Positions 38,304 through 45,882 of a DNA stretch of 55,350 bases are shown here, piece after piece. The stretch comes from Rhodoferax sp. GTDB taxonomy: Bacteria > Pseudomonadota > Gammaproteobacteria > Burkholderiales > Burkholderiaceae_C. The notes under the pieces were generated by a model, which worked only from the letters and a program-made list of their open reading frames with translations, was not told the origin of the DNA and made no database searches. The translations under genes were made by a program, and so were the position numbers. Position 1 is the first letter of the stretch. Every line of letters starts with the position of its first letter. The stretch spans positions 1 through 55,350 of the forward strand of contig NZ_JAUSLE010000015.1 in NCBI RefSeq assembly GCF_030646845.1, given 5' to 3'.

Positions 38304-40559
38304 TCAGGAACGTCGACGGGGTTTGCCGCTCTTCTTGCGTTCACTGACCTTCTTTACAGAATCCTTCAGCGCCTTGATCGACGGCATGACAGTATGGACC
38401 GTCGTCTCGCGTTGCGTGCGATCACCCTTCCCGCGCCTGGGCGGCTGGCCCTGCGCTTCCAGATCATCTTTTCCCAAACCCTTGTCTCGTGCATTCCTGA
38501 CGACTTGGCCGTCCCCGTCCTGTACCAACCGAAAATCGATTCTGCGGCCATCCAGGTCAACCCGACTAACCTGCACCCGAACCCGTGAACCAATGGCATA
38601 GCGCATACCCGTGCGCTCGCCACGGAGTTCCTGGCGCGCCTCGTCAAAGCGGTAGTACTCGCCACCCAGCTCGGTGATATGCACCAGTCCTTCGACATAC
38701 ATGGCGTCCAGCGTGACGAAAATTCCAAAGCTCGTCACGGAACTGACCACGCCACCATACTCCTCTCCAAGGTGCTCGCGCATGTACTTGCACTTGAGCC
38801 ACGCTTCGACATCGCGACTGGCCTCGTCGGCACGACGTTCATTGGCGCTGCAATGCATGCCGGCGGCTTGCCAGGCCTGGGTTTCCGGGCTCAATTTCTT
38901 GGGTTTTTGCCCCGGCTCCGCAACGCGCGACGCCAGCCCTTTTTCCAGACGTCGCGACAGTTTGGCATGGGCTTCCCCCGGTGTGGGCAACACTGGCAAC
39001 TGGTACCGGGTCTTGGCCAGAATCGCCTTGATGACACGATGCACCAGCAGATCGGGGTAACGCCGTATCGGGCTGGTGAAGTGGGTGTAAGCATCAAAAG
39101 CCAGGCCGAAGTGGCCCTCATTCACCGGCGTGTAGATCGCTTGCTGCATGGAGCGCAACAACATCGAGTGAATCTGCTGCGCGTCCGGCCGGTCCTTCGT
39201 CGCAGCGGCAATGGCCTGAAACTCACCGGGCGAAGGATCGTCGCTGATGGTCAACCCCACGCCAGTGACTTTCAGGTAGTTGCGAAGAACCTCCTTTTTC
39301 TCGGGCGTGGGCCCCACGTGCACGCGAAACAAACCAGCGTGCTTGCTTTGGGCAATGAAATCCGCGCTGCAAACGTTGGCTGCCAGCATGGCCTCTTCAA
39401 TCAGTTTGTGCGCATCGTTGCGGGTGCGCGGCACGATTTTCTCGATACGCCCGCTTTCATCGCAAACGATTTGAGTCTCAACCGTCTCGAAATCCACGGC
39501 CCCGCGACGCACGCGCGACTTCAGCAACGCCCGGTACACATCGTGCAGATTCATCAAATCCGTCACGCGCTCTTTGCGCTTGAGCGCCTCGGGGCCCCGC
39601 GTGTTGGCCAAAATCGCCGCTACCTCGGTGTAGGTGAAACGGGCATGGCTCCACATAACCGCAGGGTAGAACTGGTACGCGTCGACCTCGCCGTCCTCAG
39701 TCACCATCATGTCGCACACCATGCACAGGCGTTCAACTTCCGGATTCAGCGAGCACAGCCCATTGGACAGCTTCTCAGGCAGCATCGGAATGACGCGGCG
39801 CGGGAAGTAAACACTGGTGGCGCGCTCATAGGCGTCCACGTCAATGGCAGAACCGGTTTCGACATAGTGACTGACATCGGCAATGGCCACCAGCAAACGC
39901 CAGCCCTTGGCGGCAGATTTACCCTTGCCAAGTTTTACCGGCTCGCAATACACCGCATCGTCAAAATCGCGGGCGTCTTCGCCATCGATGGTCACCAATG
40001 CGACGTCCGTCAAATCGACACGGTGCTTCTTGTCCTGCGGACGCACCTTGTCCGGTAGCGTGCGTGCCAGCGCAATGCAAGCCTCGGAAAATTCATGCGG
40101 CACACTGTATTTGCGTACCGCAATTTCAATCTCCATGCCGGGATCGTCAACCTCGCCCAACACCTCCGTGACGCGCCCCACCGGCTGGCCGTACAAGGCC
40201 GGCGCCTCCGTCAGTTCAACGACAACAATCTGGCCTGTCTTGGCCGAGCCCGTCGCGGCCTTGGGGATCAGTACGTCCTGGCCATAGCGTTTATCCTCAG
40301 GAACAACGATCCAGATCCCGCTTTCCTGCAACAGGCGGCCAATGATGGGTTGTTTTGCCCGCTCAACGATTTCAACGACGCGGCCCTCTGGCCGGCCCTT
40401 GCGATCACTGCGCACAATACGAACCTTGACGCGGTCCTTGTGCAGCACAGCACGCATCTCATTGGGTGGCAAATAGATGTCGGATTCACCGTCATCACGG
40501 GCCACGAAACCGTGGCCATCGCGATGGCCTTGAACAATTCCTTCAACTTCGTCCAGCAA
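38304..40559 (-). CDS. rnr: Ribonuclease R, lacking the N-terminal HTH domain
   Basis: 751 residues if started at the TTG at 40559. A processive 3'-5' exoribonuclease. Cold-shock-like domains occupy about 1-170 (VEGIVQGHRDGHGFV, IGRLLQESG). The RNB catalytic domain contains DGEDARDFDDAVY and HFTSPIRRYPDLLVHR, the S1 domain is seen in LGEEYGGVVSSVTSFGIFVTLD, and the tail is basic (KKVSERKKSGKPRRRS). E. coli RNase R has an extra N-terminal winged helix of about 80 residues. Here only 50 bp separate the start from tRNA-Leu on the other strand, so that domain is absent. No ribosome-binding site precedes the TTG, and the exact start is uncertain. Confidence 0.93.
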   Translation of the reverse strand: MLDEVEGIVQGHRDGHGFVARDDGESDIYLPPNEMRAVLHKDRVKVRIVRSDRKGRPEGRVVEIVERAKQPIIGRLLQESGIWIVVPEDKRYGQDVLIPKAATGSAKTGQIVVVELTEAPALYGQPVGRVTEVLGEVDDPGMEIEIAVRKYSVPHEFSEACIALARTLPDKVRPQDKKHRVDLTDVALVTIDGEDARDFDDAVYCEPVKLGKGKSAAKGWRLLVAIADVSHYVETGSAIDVDAYERATSVYFPRRVIPMLPEKLSNGLCSLNPEVERLCMVCDMMVTEDGEVDAYQFYPAVMWSHARFTYTEVAAILANTRGPEALKRKERVTDLMNLHDVYRALLKSRVRRGAVDFETVETQIVCDESGRIEKIVPRTRNDAHKLIEEAMLAANVCSADFIAQSKHAGLFRVHVGPTPEKKEVLRNYLKVTGVGLTISDDPSPGEFQAIAAATKDRPDAQQIHSMLLRSMQQAIYTPVNEGHFGLAFDAYTHFTSPIRRYPDLLVHRVIKAILAKTRYQLPVLPTPGEAHAKLSRRLEKGLASRVAEPGQKPKKLSPETQAWQAAGMHCSANERRADEASRDVEAWLKCKYMREHLGEEYGGVVSSVTSFGIFVTLDAMYVEGLVHITELGGEYYRFDEARQELRGERTGMRYAIGSRVRVQVSRVDLDGRRIDFRLVQDGDGQVVRNARDKGLGKDDLEAQGQPPRRGKGDRTQRETTVHTVMPSIKALKDSVKKVSERKKSGKPRRRS

Positions 40560-40609
40560 GCCGCTGGTTTGGCTAATATTTTTGATACAATAACTCTCTT
40601 TCCTGAAAT

Positions 40610-40694
40610 GCCCGGATGGCGGAATTGGTAGACGCGCACGGTTCAGGTCCGTGTGCCGAAAGGTGTGGAGGTTCGAGTCCTCTTCCGGGCACCA
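40610..40694 (+). tRNA. tRNA-Leu (anticodon CAG)
   Basis: An 85-nt class II tRNA with encoded CCA. The acceptor stem GCCCGGA pairs with TCCGGGC, the D arm is TGGCGGAATTGGTAGACGC, the anticodon stem is CACGG/CCGTG with loop TTCAGGT (CAG at 40644-40646), the variable arm is long, and the T arm is GGTTCGAGTCC. It reads CUG, the commonest Leu codon in these genes. A -10-like TACAAT lies at 40586-40591, and two terminator hairpins follow. Confidence 0.97.
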
Positions 40695-40707
40695 ATATAA
40701 ATGAATT

Positions 40708-40746
40708 CCGGGAGTCTTTTAAACAAGGATTCCCGGTCTTTTTTTT
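40708..40746 (+). terminator. Intrinsic terminator after tRNA-Leu
   Basis: Stem CCGGGAGTC (40708-40716) with GATTCCCGG (40728-40736), one G-T pair, an 11-nt loop, then a T-rich tract to 40746. Confidence 0.8.
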
Positions 40747-40752
40747 GCAAAC

Positions 40753-40790
40753 AAGCTGCTGTTAGTCCTTGGACTTCCAGCAGCTTTTTT
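40753..40790 (+). terminator. Second terminator-like hairpin after tRNA-Leu
   Basis: Perfect 9-bp stem AAGCTGCTG (40753-40761) / CAGCAGCTT (40778-40786), a 16-nt loop, and a continuing T-run to 40790. With the first terminator it isolates the tRNA unit from the convergent rimO gene. Confidence 0.65.
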
Positions 40791-40820
40791 GTTGTCGTGA
40801 AATATCTCAAGCGTTTAGTT

Positions 40821-42215
40821 TTAAAACGGCTGGGCCACGAGATCGTGTCCTTGTGCACCCACAATGCGGGCCTTGGTGAACTCGCCGACCTTTAGCGTCT
40901 TGCTAATTTTTTCAGGCGGCAATAGCCTCACCACACCGTCAATCTCAGGCGCGTCGGCATAGGAACGTCCCAGCCCACCCTTCTTGCCCATTGCCGGCGC
41001 TGAATCCACCAGCACCTGCATGGTGGCGCCGATGCGCTGATGCAACTTGGCCGCCGACACAGCCTCGGCAACGGCCATGAAACGCGCACGCCGCTCTTCC
41101 CGCAGTTCCATCGGCAACATGCCGGGAATGTCATTGGCAGCAGCGCCCTGCACCGGACTGTAGGCAAAGCAGCCGGCACGATCAATCTTGGCTTCACGCA
41201 TGAAATCCAGCAGATGAGAAAACTCTTCTTCGGTCTCACCCGGAAAGCCCGCAATAAAGGTGCTGCGAACCACTATCTCAGGGCATGCCTCGCGCCAGCG
41301 TTCGATGCGCTCCAGATTTCTCTCACCACTGGCCGGGCGTTTCATGCGCTTGAGCACATCGGGGTGACTGTGCTGAAAGGGGACGTCCAGATAGGGCAGC
41401 ACCTTGCCGGTGGCCATCAGGGGAATCACCTCATCCACGCTGGGATACGGATACACATAGTGCAAGCGAACCCAGGCGCCATACGGCTCCGCCATGTCGC
41501 CCAGTGCCTGTACCAATTCCAGCATGCGCGTCTTGATCGGCTTGCCGTCCCAGAATCCGGTGCGGTACTTGACGTCAACGCCATAGGCAGAGGTATCCTG
41601 GCTGATCACCAGCAACTCCTTCACGCCGCCTTCAAACAGGGCTCGCGCTTCCTTCAGCACATCCCCGATGGGGCGCGATACCAGATCGCCCCGCATGGAC
41701 GGAATGATGCAGAAGGTGCAACGGTGATTGCAACCTTCGCTGATCTTGATGTAGGCGTAGTGTCGGGGCGTCAGCTTCACACCTGCCACACCAAATGCAT
41801 TGGGAACCAGATCTATAAACGGATCGTGTGGCTTGGGCAAATTGGCATGCACGGCATCCATCACCTCCTGCGTTGCCTGCGGGCCGGTCACGGCCAGCAC
41901 GCTAGGGTGCATTTGTTTGACCAGGTTGCCGCCACCCTCGCCCGCTTTGGCGCCGAGGCAGCCTGTCACGATTACCTTGCCGTTTTCGGCCAGCGCCTCA
42001 CCAATGGTGTCCAGGCTCTCCCTGACGGCATCGTCAATGAAACCGCAGGTGTTGACGATGACGAGATCGGCACCCTGAAATGTCTTGGAGGTTTGATAAC
42101 CCTCGGCGCTCAGTTGCGTGAGGATCAGTTCGGAATCCGTTAACGCCTTCGCGCATCCGAGGCTGACAAATCCGACTTTGGGTGCAGTGTTGCTTTTTGT
42201 AATAACTTCGCTCAT
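40821..42215 (-). CDS. rimO: Ribosomal protein S12 methylthiotransferase
   Basis: 464 residues from the ATG at 42215. A radical SAM enzyme that adds a methylthio group to the conserved Asp of ribosomal protein S12. The N-terminal UPF0004 domain has cysteines in [23 protein letters not shown] and [10 protein letters not shown]. The radical SAM cluster motif is [18 protein letters not shown], and the C-terminal TRAM domain (about 395-464) ends [19 protein letters not shown]. The order phaR-rimO on the minus strand, with a 28-bp gap, suggests co-transcription. Confidence 0.96.
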   Translation of the reverse strand: MSEVITKSNTAPKVGFVSLGCAKALTDSELILTQLSAEGYQTSKTFQGADLVIVNTCGFIDDAVRESLDTIGEALAENGKVIVTGCLGAKAGEGGGNLVKQMHPSVLAVTGPQATQEVMDAVHANLPKPHDPFIDLVPNAFGVAGVKLTPRHYAYIKISEGCNHRCTFCIIPSMRGDLVSRPIGDVLKEARALFEGGVKELLVISQDTSAYGVDVKYRTGFWDGKPIKTRMLELVQALGDMAEPYGAWVRLHYVYPYPSVDEVIPLMATGKVLPYLDVPFQHSHPDVLKRMKRPASGERNLERIERWREACPEIVVRSTFIAGFPGETEEEFSHLLDFMREAKIDRAGCFAYSPVQGAAANDIPGMLPMELREERRARFMAVAEAVSAAKLHQRIGATMQVLVDSAPAMGKKGGLGRSYADAPEIDGVVRLLPPEKISKTLKVGEFTKARIVGAQGHDLVAQPF

Positions 42216-42243
42216 GTATCTATTGTCCCAGCATTCGCCCTGG

Positions 42244-42777
42244 TTAGCGTTTGATCCCAAAAGCCCCGAGCATCTGGTCGGTCTGTTTTTGCATCTGCTC
42301 CTGCATCTGCGCCAGCATATTTTTTGACTGGTCCAGATTGCCGCCCATCATCCGCTGCAGTACAGGAGACTGCATGGCGACGAACTGGGCCCACATTTCA
42401 GGCGTCAAACCCTTGGACTGCTCAGCGAATTTAGCCTGAACTTCCATCAAGGACTGAATATTCTTCTCCAGGTACCCGCCCATGAGACCCTGCATGGCAT
42501 GCCCATAAAAACGGATCACACTGGCCAGCACCGGCGCTGTGAACATCGGGGAACCATTGGCTTCTTCTTCAAGAATGATTTGCAGCAAGATGCTGCGGGT
42601 CAGGTCCTCCCCGGTCTTGACATCGCGCACCACGAAAGGCTCGCTGTCCATCACCAACTGTTTGACTTCTGCCAGTGTGATGTAGCTCGACGTGTCAGTG
42701 TCGTAAAGGCGCCGATTCGGGTATTTCTTTATAACGCGCTGGGTGACTTTTGTCTCAGCGGTTTTCTTGTTTTGCAT
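42244..42777 (-). CDS. phaR: Polyhydroxyalkanoate synthesis repressor PhaR
   Basis: 177 residues. The N-terminal PHB/PHA accumulation regulator DNA-binding domain is clear ([28 protein letters not shown]). It is followed by the PHB_acc domain and a Gln/Met-rich C-terminal helix ([16 protein letters not shown]). In other species PhaR binds both PHA granules and phasin promoters, releasing repression when polymer appears. This implies that the organism stores PHA. The pha synthesis genes themselves are not in the window. The position beside tRNA-Val and rimO does not hint at its targets. Confidence 0.92.
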   Translation of the reverse strand: MQNKKTAETKVTQRVIKKYPNRRLYDTDTSSYITLAEVKQLVMDSEPFVVRDVKTGEDLTRSILLQIILEEEANGSPMFTAPVLASVIRFYGHAMQGLMGGYLEKNIQSLMEVQAKFAEQSKGLTPEMWAQFVAMQSPVLQRMMGGNLDQSKNMLAQMQEQMQKQTDQMLGAFGIKR

Positions 42778-42903
42778 GTGGGTCCCTCTGACTCAGACCA
42801 AGGCTGAATAAACTGTATTGCACTGCAACACATTTTAGGGAGTGTCCCACCGCAAATCCCCAAGGTTTACCCTGAGGATGCGTGAAAAACCAAAAGTGAA
42901 ATT

Positions 42904-42980
42904 TGGTAGGCGCAATTGGACTCGAACCAACGACCCCCACCATGTCAAGGTGGTGCTCTAACCAGCTGAGCTATGCGCCT
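42904..42980 (-). tRNA. tRNA-Val (anticodon GAC)
   Basis: A 77-nt class I tRNA on the minus strand with encoded CCA (complement of 42904-42906). The acceptor AGGCGCA pairs with TGCGCCT, the D arm is TAGCTCAGCTGGTTAGAGC, the anticodon stem is CCACC/GGTGG with loop TTGACAT (GAC; complement of 42944-42946), and the T arm is GTTGGTTCGAGTCC. Confidence 0.97.
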
Positions 42981-43000
42981 GAAACTATCCGAAGCCACAA

Positions 43001-43006
43001 AGTATA
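43001..43006 (-). promoter_or_regulatory. -10 element of the tRNA-Val promoter
   Basis: TATACT on the minus strand lies about 20 nt before the tRNA 5' end, a good place for a stable RNA promoter. A matching -35 is not clear. Confidence 0.45.
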
Positions 43007-43082
43007 TCAGCAATCCTGGAGCATTTTTTCTGCCAGCAAAAGAAAAATGGATCTGAAACGGATACTCCATAATTGACGTTCA

Positions 43083-43160
43083 CGTCAACGTCAACGTCAA
43101 CGTCAACGTCAACGTCAACGTCAACGTCAACGTCAACGTCAACGTCAACGTCAACGTCAA
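43083..43160 (+). repeat. Perfect hexanucleotide microsatellite (CGTCAA)13
   Basis: Thirteen uninterrupted copies of CGTCAA (78 bp), preceded by the degenerate GACGTTCA. It sits between the divergent tRNA-Val gene and the SDR gene, ending 25 bp before the SDR ATG. On the minus strand each unit is TTGACG, one base from the -35 consensus TTGACA. Perfect repeats of this length are prone to slippage. Confidence 0.97.
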
Positions 43161-43185
43161 CCGCATTTTTTTGGAGTGTTTTCAC

Positions 43186-43944
43186 ATGGACATCGCAGGT
43201 AAAGTATTCATCGTCACAGGCGGCGCATCGGGTTTGGGCGAAGGCACCGCCCGCATGCTGGCAGCCAAGGGCGGCAAAGTGGTCATCGCTGACATGCAGT
43301 CCGAAAAAGGCGAAGCCATTGCCAAAGAAATTGGTGGTGCATTCGTCAAGTGCGACGTCAGCCAGGAAGCCGATGGCCAGGCAGTGGTTGCCAAGGCTGT
43401 GTCCATGGGCAAACTCATGGGCCTGGTGAACTGCGCCGGCATTGCGCCAGCCGAAAAAACCGTTGGCAAGAATGGTGCGCACAACCTCGGTGTATTCACA
43501 AAATGCATCACCGTCAACCTGGTGGGCAGCTTCAACATGATTCGCCTGGCTGCCGACGCCATGTGCAAAAACGAACCGGAAGCCACGGGTGAACGCGGCG
43601 TGATGATCTCCACTGCTTCAGTCGCCGCCTATGACGGCCAGATCGGCCAGGCAGCCTATAGCGCGTCGAAAGGCGGCATCGTCGGCATGACGCTGCCCAT
43701 CGCCCGCGACCTGGCGCGAAATGGCATTCGCAACATGACCATCGCCCCCGGCATTTTTGGCACGCCCATGATGTTCGGCATGCCCAAGGAGGTCCAGGAT
43801 TCCCTTGCCGCCAGCGTGCCTTTCCCCTCGCGCCTGGGCACGCCGCAGGACTACGCCAAACTGGCCCAGCACATTTTCGAGAACGACATGCTCAACGGCG
43901 AGGTGATCCGCCTTGACGGCGCCATTCGCCTGGCCCCACGTTAA
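43186..43944 (+). CDS. Short-chain dehydrogenase, 3-hydroxyacyl-CoA dehydrogenase type
   Basis: 252 residues from the ATG at 43186, with GGAG ten bases upstream; an earlier start at 43171 is less likely. Classical SDR: the cofactor motif [23 protein letters not shown], the catalytic Ser in [13 protein letters not shown] and YSASK with the active Tyr and Lys. An acidic residue after the second strand (VVIADMQ) points to NAD. The sequence resembles the HSD17B10 / 2-methyl-3-hydroxybutyryl-CoA dehydrogenase group, so a role in branched or short acyl-CoA oxidation is likely. The messenger leader carries the CGTCAA microsatellite if transcription begins upstream of it. Confidence 0.88.
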   Translation: MDIAGKVFIVTGGASGLGEGTARMLAAKGGKVVIADMQSEKGEAIAKEIGGAFVKCDVSQEADGQAVVAKAVSMGKLMGLVNCAGIAPAEKTVGKNGAHNLGVFTKCITVNLVGSFNMIRLAADAMCKNEPEATGERGVMISTASVAAYDGQIGQAAYSASKGGIVGMTLPIARDLARNGIRNMTIAPGIFGTPMMFGMPKEVQDSLAASVPFPSRLGTPQDYAKLAQHIFENDMLNGEVIRLDGAIRLAPR

Positions 43945-43966
43945 CACGACGACACCACCAAAAGAT

Positions 43967-43998
43967 ATGGACGCTCCCGGCACAAGGAGCCGTCCATG
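43967..43998 (+). promoter_or_regulatory. Hairpin that buries the ribosome-binding site and start of the GGT gene
   Basis: ATGGACG (43967-43973) pairs with CGTCCAT (43991-43997), and CTCC (43974-43977) pairs with GGAG (43986-43989). There is one bulged C at 43990 and an 8-nt loop. GGAG is the ribosome-binding site and the last stem bases are the first two of the AUG at 43996. An 11-bp stem would block initiation unless opened. Confidence 0.65.
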
Positions 43999-45846
43999 AA
44001 ACTCGTTGCCCTGTCCCTGCTGGCGGCGCTGCTTGCAGCGGGCTGCGCCAGCAACCAGGGCAATTTCAATTCCAGCAACTCCAGCCCGCCTGAACGCGCA
44101 TCAGGTTATTCCAAAAAGCCGGGGTGGAGCACATCCAGATTTGCTGTCGCCGCCGCCAACCCGCTGGCCGCCGACGCCGGCTACCAGGCGCTCAAGGCCG
44201 GAGGCAGCGCAGTTGACGCCGCCATCGCCGTGCAGATGGTGCTCACGCTGGTGGAACCCCAGTCAAGTGGCATCGGTGGTGGCGCCTTTCTGCTGCACTA
44301 CAACGGCCAGGAAACAGAAGCCTTTGACGGTCGTGAAACTGCCCCTGCTGCCGCGAGCGAGACACTCTTCATCGGCATGGATGGAAAACCGGTTCCCTTC
44401 ATCGAGGGCGTGGTGGGTGGCCGCTCGGTCGGCACGCCGGGCACACTTCGCATGCTGGAGATGGCCCACCGCCAGCACGGCAAATTGCCTTGGGCCCAAC
44501 TGTTTGAGCCGGCCATTGCGCTGGCCGAGAGCGGCTTCCCAGTCAGTGCTCGCATGAACACACTGTTGGCCAGCGAACAACACCTGAAAGAAGATTCGGT
44601 AGCCGCAAGCTACTTCTTCAATGCCAATGGCCAGGCCTGGCCCGTCGGCCATCTGCTTATAAACCCGGAACTGGGAGCCGTTCTCCGACGCATCGCCAAT
44701 GGCGGCGCAATGGCACTGATGGAGGGTGACATCGCGCAGGCAATCGTCACCAAGGTCCGGCGGCACCCTGCGAATCCCGGCCTGTTGTCCCTGAGCGACC
44801 TGGCTGGGTACCGGGCCAAAAGACGCGCACCGCTGTGCTTTGACTACTCGGCTCAGCCACCCCGTTTCGTAACGGCTGTCCGCAAGGAGTATCGAATCTG
44901 CGGCATGCCGCCGCCCAGTTCAGGCACGATCGCCATCGCGCAGATTCTGGGTATTCTGAACAACACGGCAGCTGACACGCACCCGCCTGAACCCGCATTG
45001 CACGGCGTCGCACCCGGTGCCGAATGGTTGCACCTGTATACCGAAGCATCGCGGCTGGCCTTTGCCGACCGGGCGCAGTTCCTGGCTGATCCGGATTTCG
45101 TCAGCGCCCCGGCCGGCGACTGGATGAGTCTGCTGGCGCCAGACTATCTGGCCAGGCGCAGCAAGCTGATCGGCACCGGGGGTGGCGCCCCCAGCATGAA
45201 GACAGCCCGGCCGGGCCGGCCCGGCAATGTCAAGAAGGGCTTTGCGCCCATGCCCGATCAACCCGAATACGGCACCTCGCACATCTCCATCGTCGACGCC
45301 TGGGGCAACGCACTGGCGATGACCACGACCATTGAAGACGGTTGGGGCGCGCGCCTGATGGTCAACCGTGGCGTTGGGCTCTCAGGCGGCTTTCTGCTGA
45401 ACAACGAGCTCACTGACTTCAGTTTTGCACCGACTGACGCAACAGGCGCTCCCATCGCCAACCGCGTTCAGGGTGGCAAGCGACCCCGTTCGTCGATGGC
45501 TCCGATTTTGGTATTCGACAAGGCGACCGGGCAACTCGTGATGAGCACTGGCAGCCCGGGTGGCGCGTTCATCATTCACTTCACAGCCAAGACGCTCTAC
45601 GGCGTCCTGAATTGGGGGCTGAACGCGCAGGACGCCATCAACCTGCCTAATTTTGCCTCTCTCAACGGCCCAACCCTGCTGGAACAGGGGCGTTTCCCGT
45701 CCGCAACCATCAAAGCGCTCAACGCCCGCGGCCATGAGGTACTCGAAGTCAACATGACCAGCGGGCTGCAAGCCATTCAGCGTACCGCCGCCGGTTTCTT
45801 TGGTGGTGCCGATCCCCGGCGTGAAGGAGTGGTACTCGGCGACTGA
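43996..45846 (+). CDS. ggt: Gamma-glutamyltransferase, predicted lipoprotein
   Basis: 616 residues. It cleaves the gamma-glutamyl bond of glutathione and related compounds. The N-terminus MKLVALSLLAALLAAGCAS is a lipoprotein signal with Cys17; Ala after Cys predicts outer-membrane sorting. NTN-hydrolase features: the large subunit has GGSAVDAAIAVQMVLTLVEPQSSGIGGGAF and the DGRETAP binding motif. The self-cleavage site is before Thr427 in YGTSHISIVD. Substrate-pocket residues are in NRVQGGKRPRSSMAPI and STGSPGGAFI. Its start is within a strong hairpin. The gene follows the SDR gene after 51 bp. Confidence 0.93.
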   Translation: MKLVALSLLAALLAAGCASNQGNFNSSNSSPPERASGYSKKPGWSTSRFAVAAANPLAADAGYQALKAGGSAVDAAIAVQMVLTLVEPQSSGIGGGAFLLHYNGQETEAFDGRETAPAAASETLFIGMDGKPVPFIEGVVGGRSVGTPGTLRMLEMAHRQHGKLPWAQLFEPAIALAESGFPVSARMNTLLASEQHLKEDSVAASYFFNANGQAWPVGHLLINPELGAVLRRIANGGAMALMEGDIAQAIVTKVRRHPANPGLLSLSDLAGYRAKRRAPLCFDYSAQPPRFVTAVRKEYRICGMPPPSSGTIAIAQILGILNNTAADTHPPEPALHGVAPGAEWLHLYTEASRLAFADRAQFLADPDFVSAPAGDWMSLLAPDYLARRSKLIGTGGGAPSMKTARPGRPGNVKKGFAPMPDQPEYGTSHISIVDAWGNALAMTTTIEDGWGARLMVNRGVGLSGGFLLNNELTDFSFAPTDATGAPIANRVQGGKRPRSSMAPILVFDKATGQLVMSTGSPGGAFIIHFTAKTLYGVLNWGLNAQDAINLPNFASLNGPTLLEQGRFPSATIKALNARGHEVLEVNMTSGLQAIQRTAAGFFGGADPRREGVVLGD

Positions 45847-45882
45847 ACGCCAGCCCGGTTTTCAGCTTTCTACAATCCACGC

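Noticed and set aside
38679..40058. A 459-codon open frame antisense to rnr
   Set aside because: Shadow of the RNase R reading frame; no protein-like features.
40643..40864. Small minus-strand frame over tRNA-Leu
   Set aside because: Part of its C-terminus is the antisense of the tRNA, a common false gene in annotations.
43083..43160. Possible CRISPR or iteron array
   Set aside because: The units are 6 bp with no spacers, so this is a microsatellite. No replication initiator gene is nearby.
42985..43482. Minus-strand frame with a (Val-Asp)n stretch
   Set aside because: The stretch is only the CGTCAA array read in reverse, and the rest is antisense to the SDR gene.
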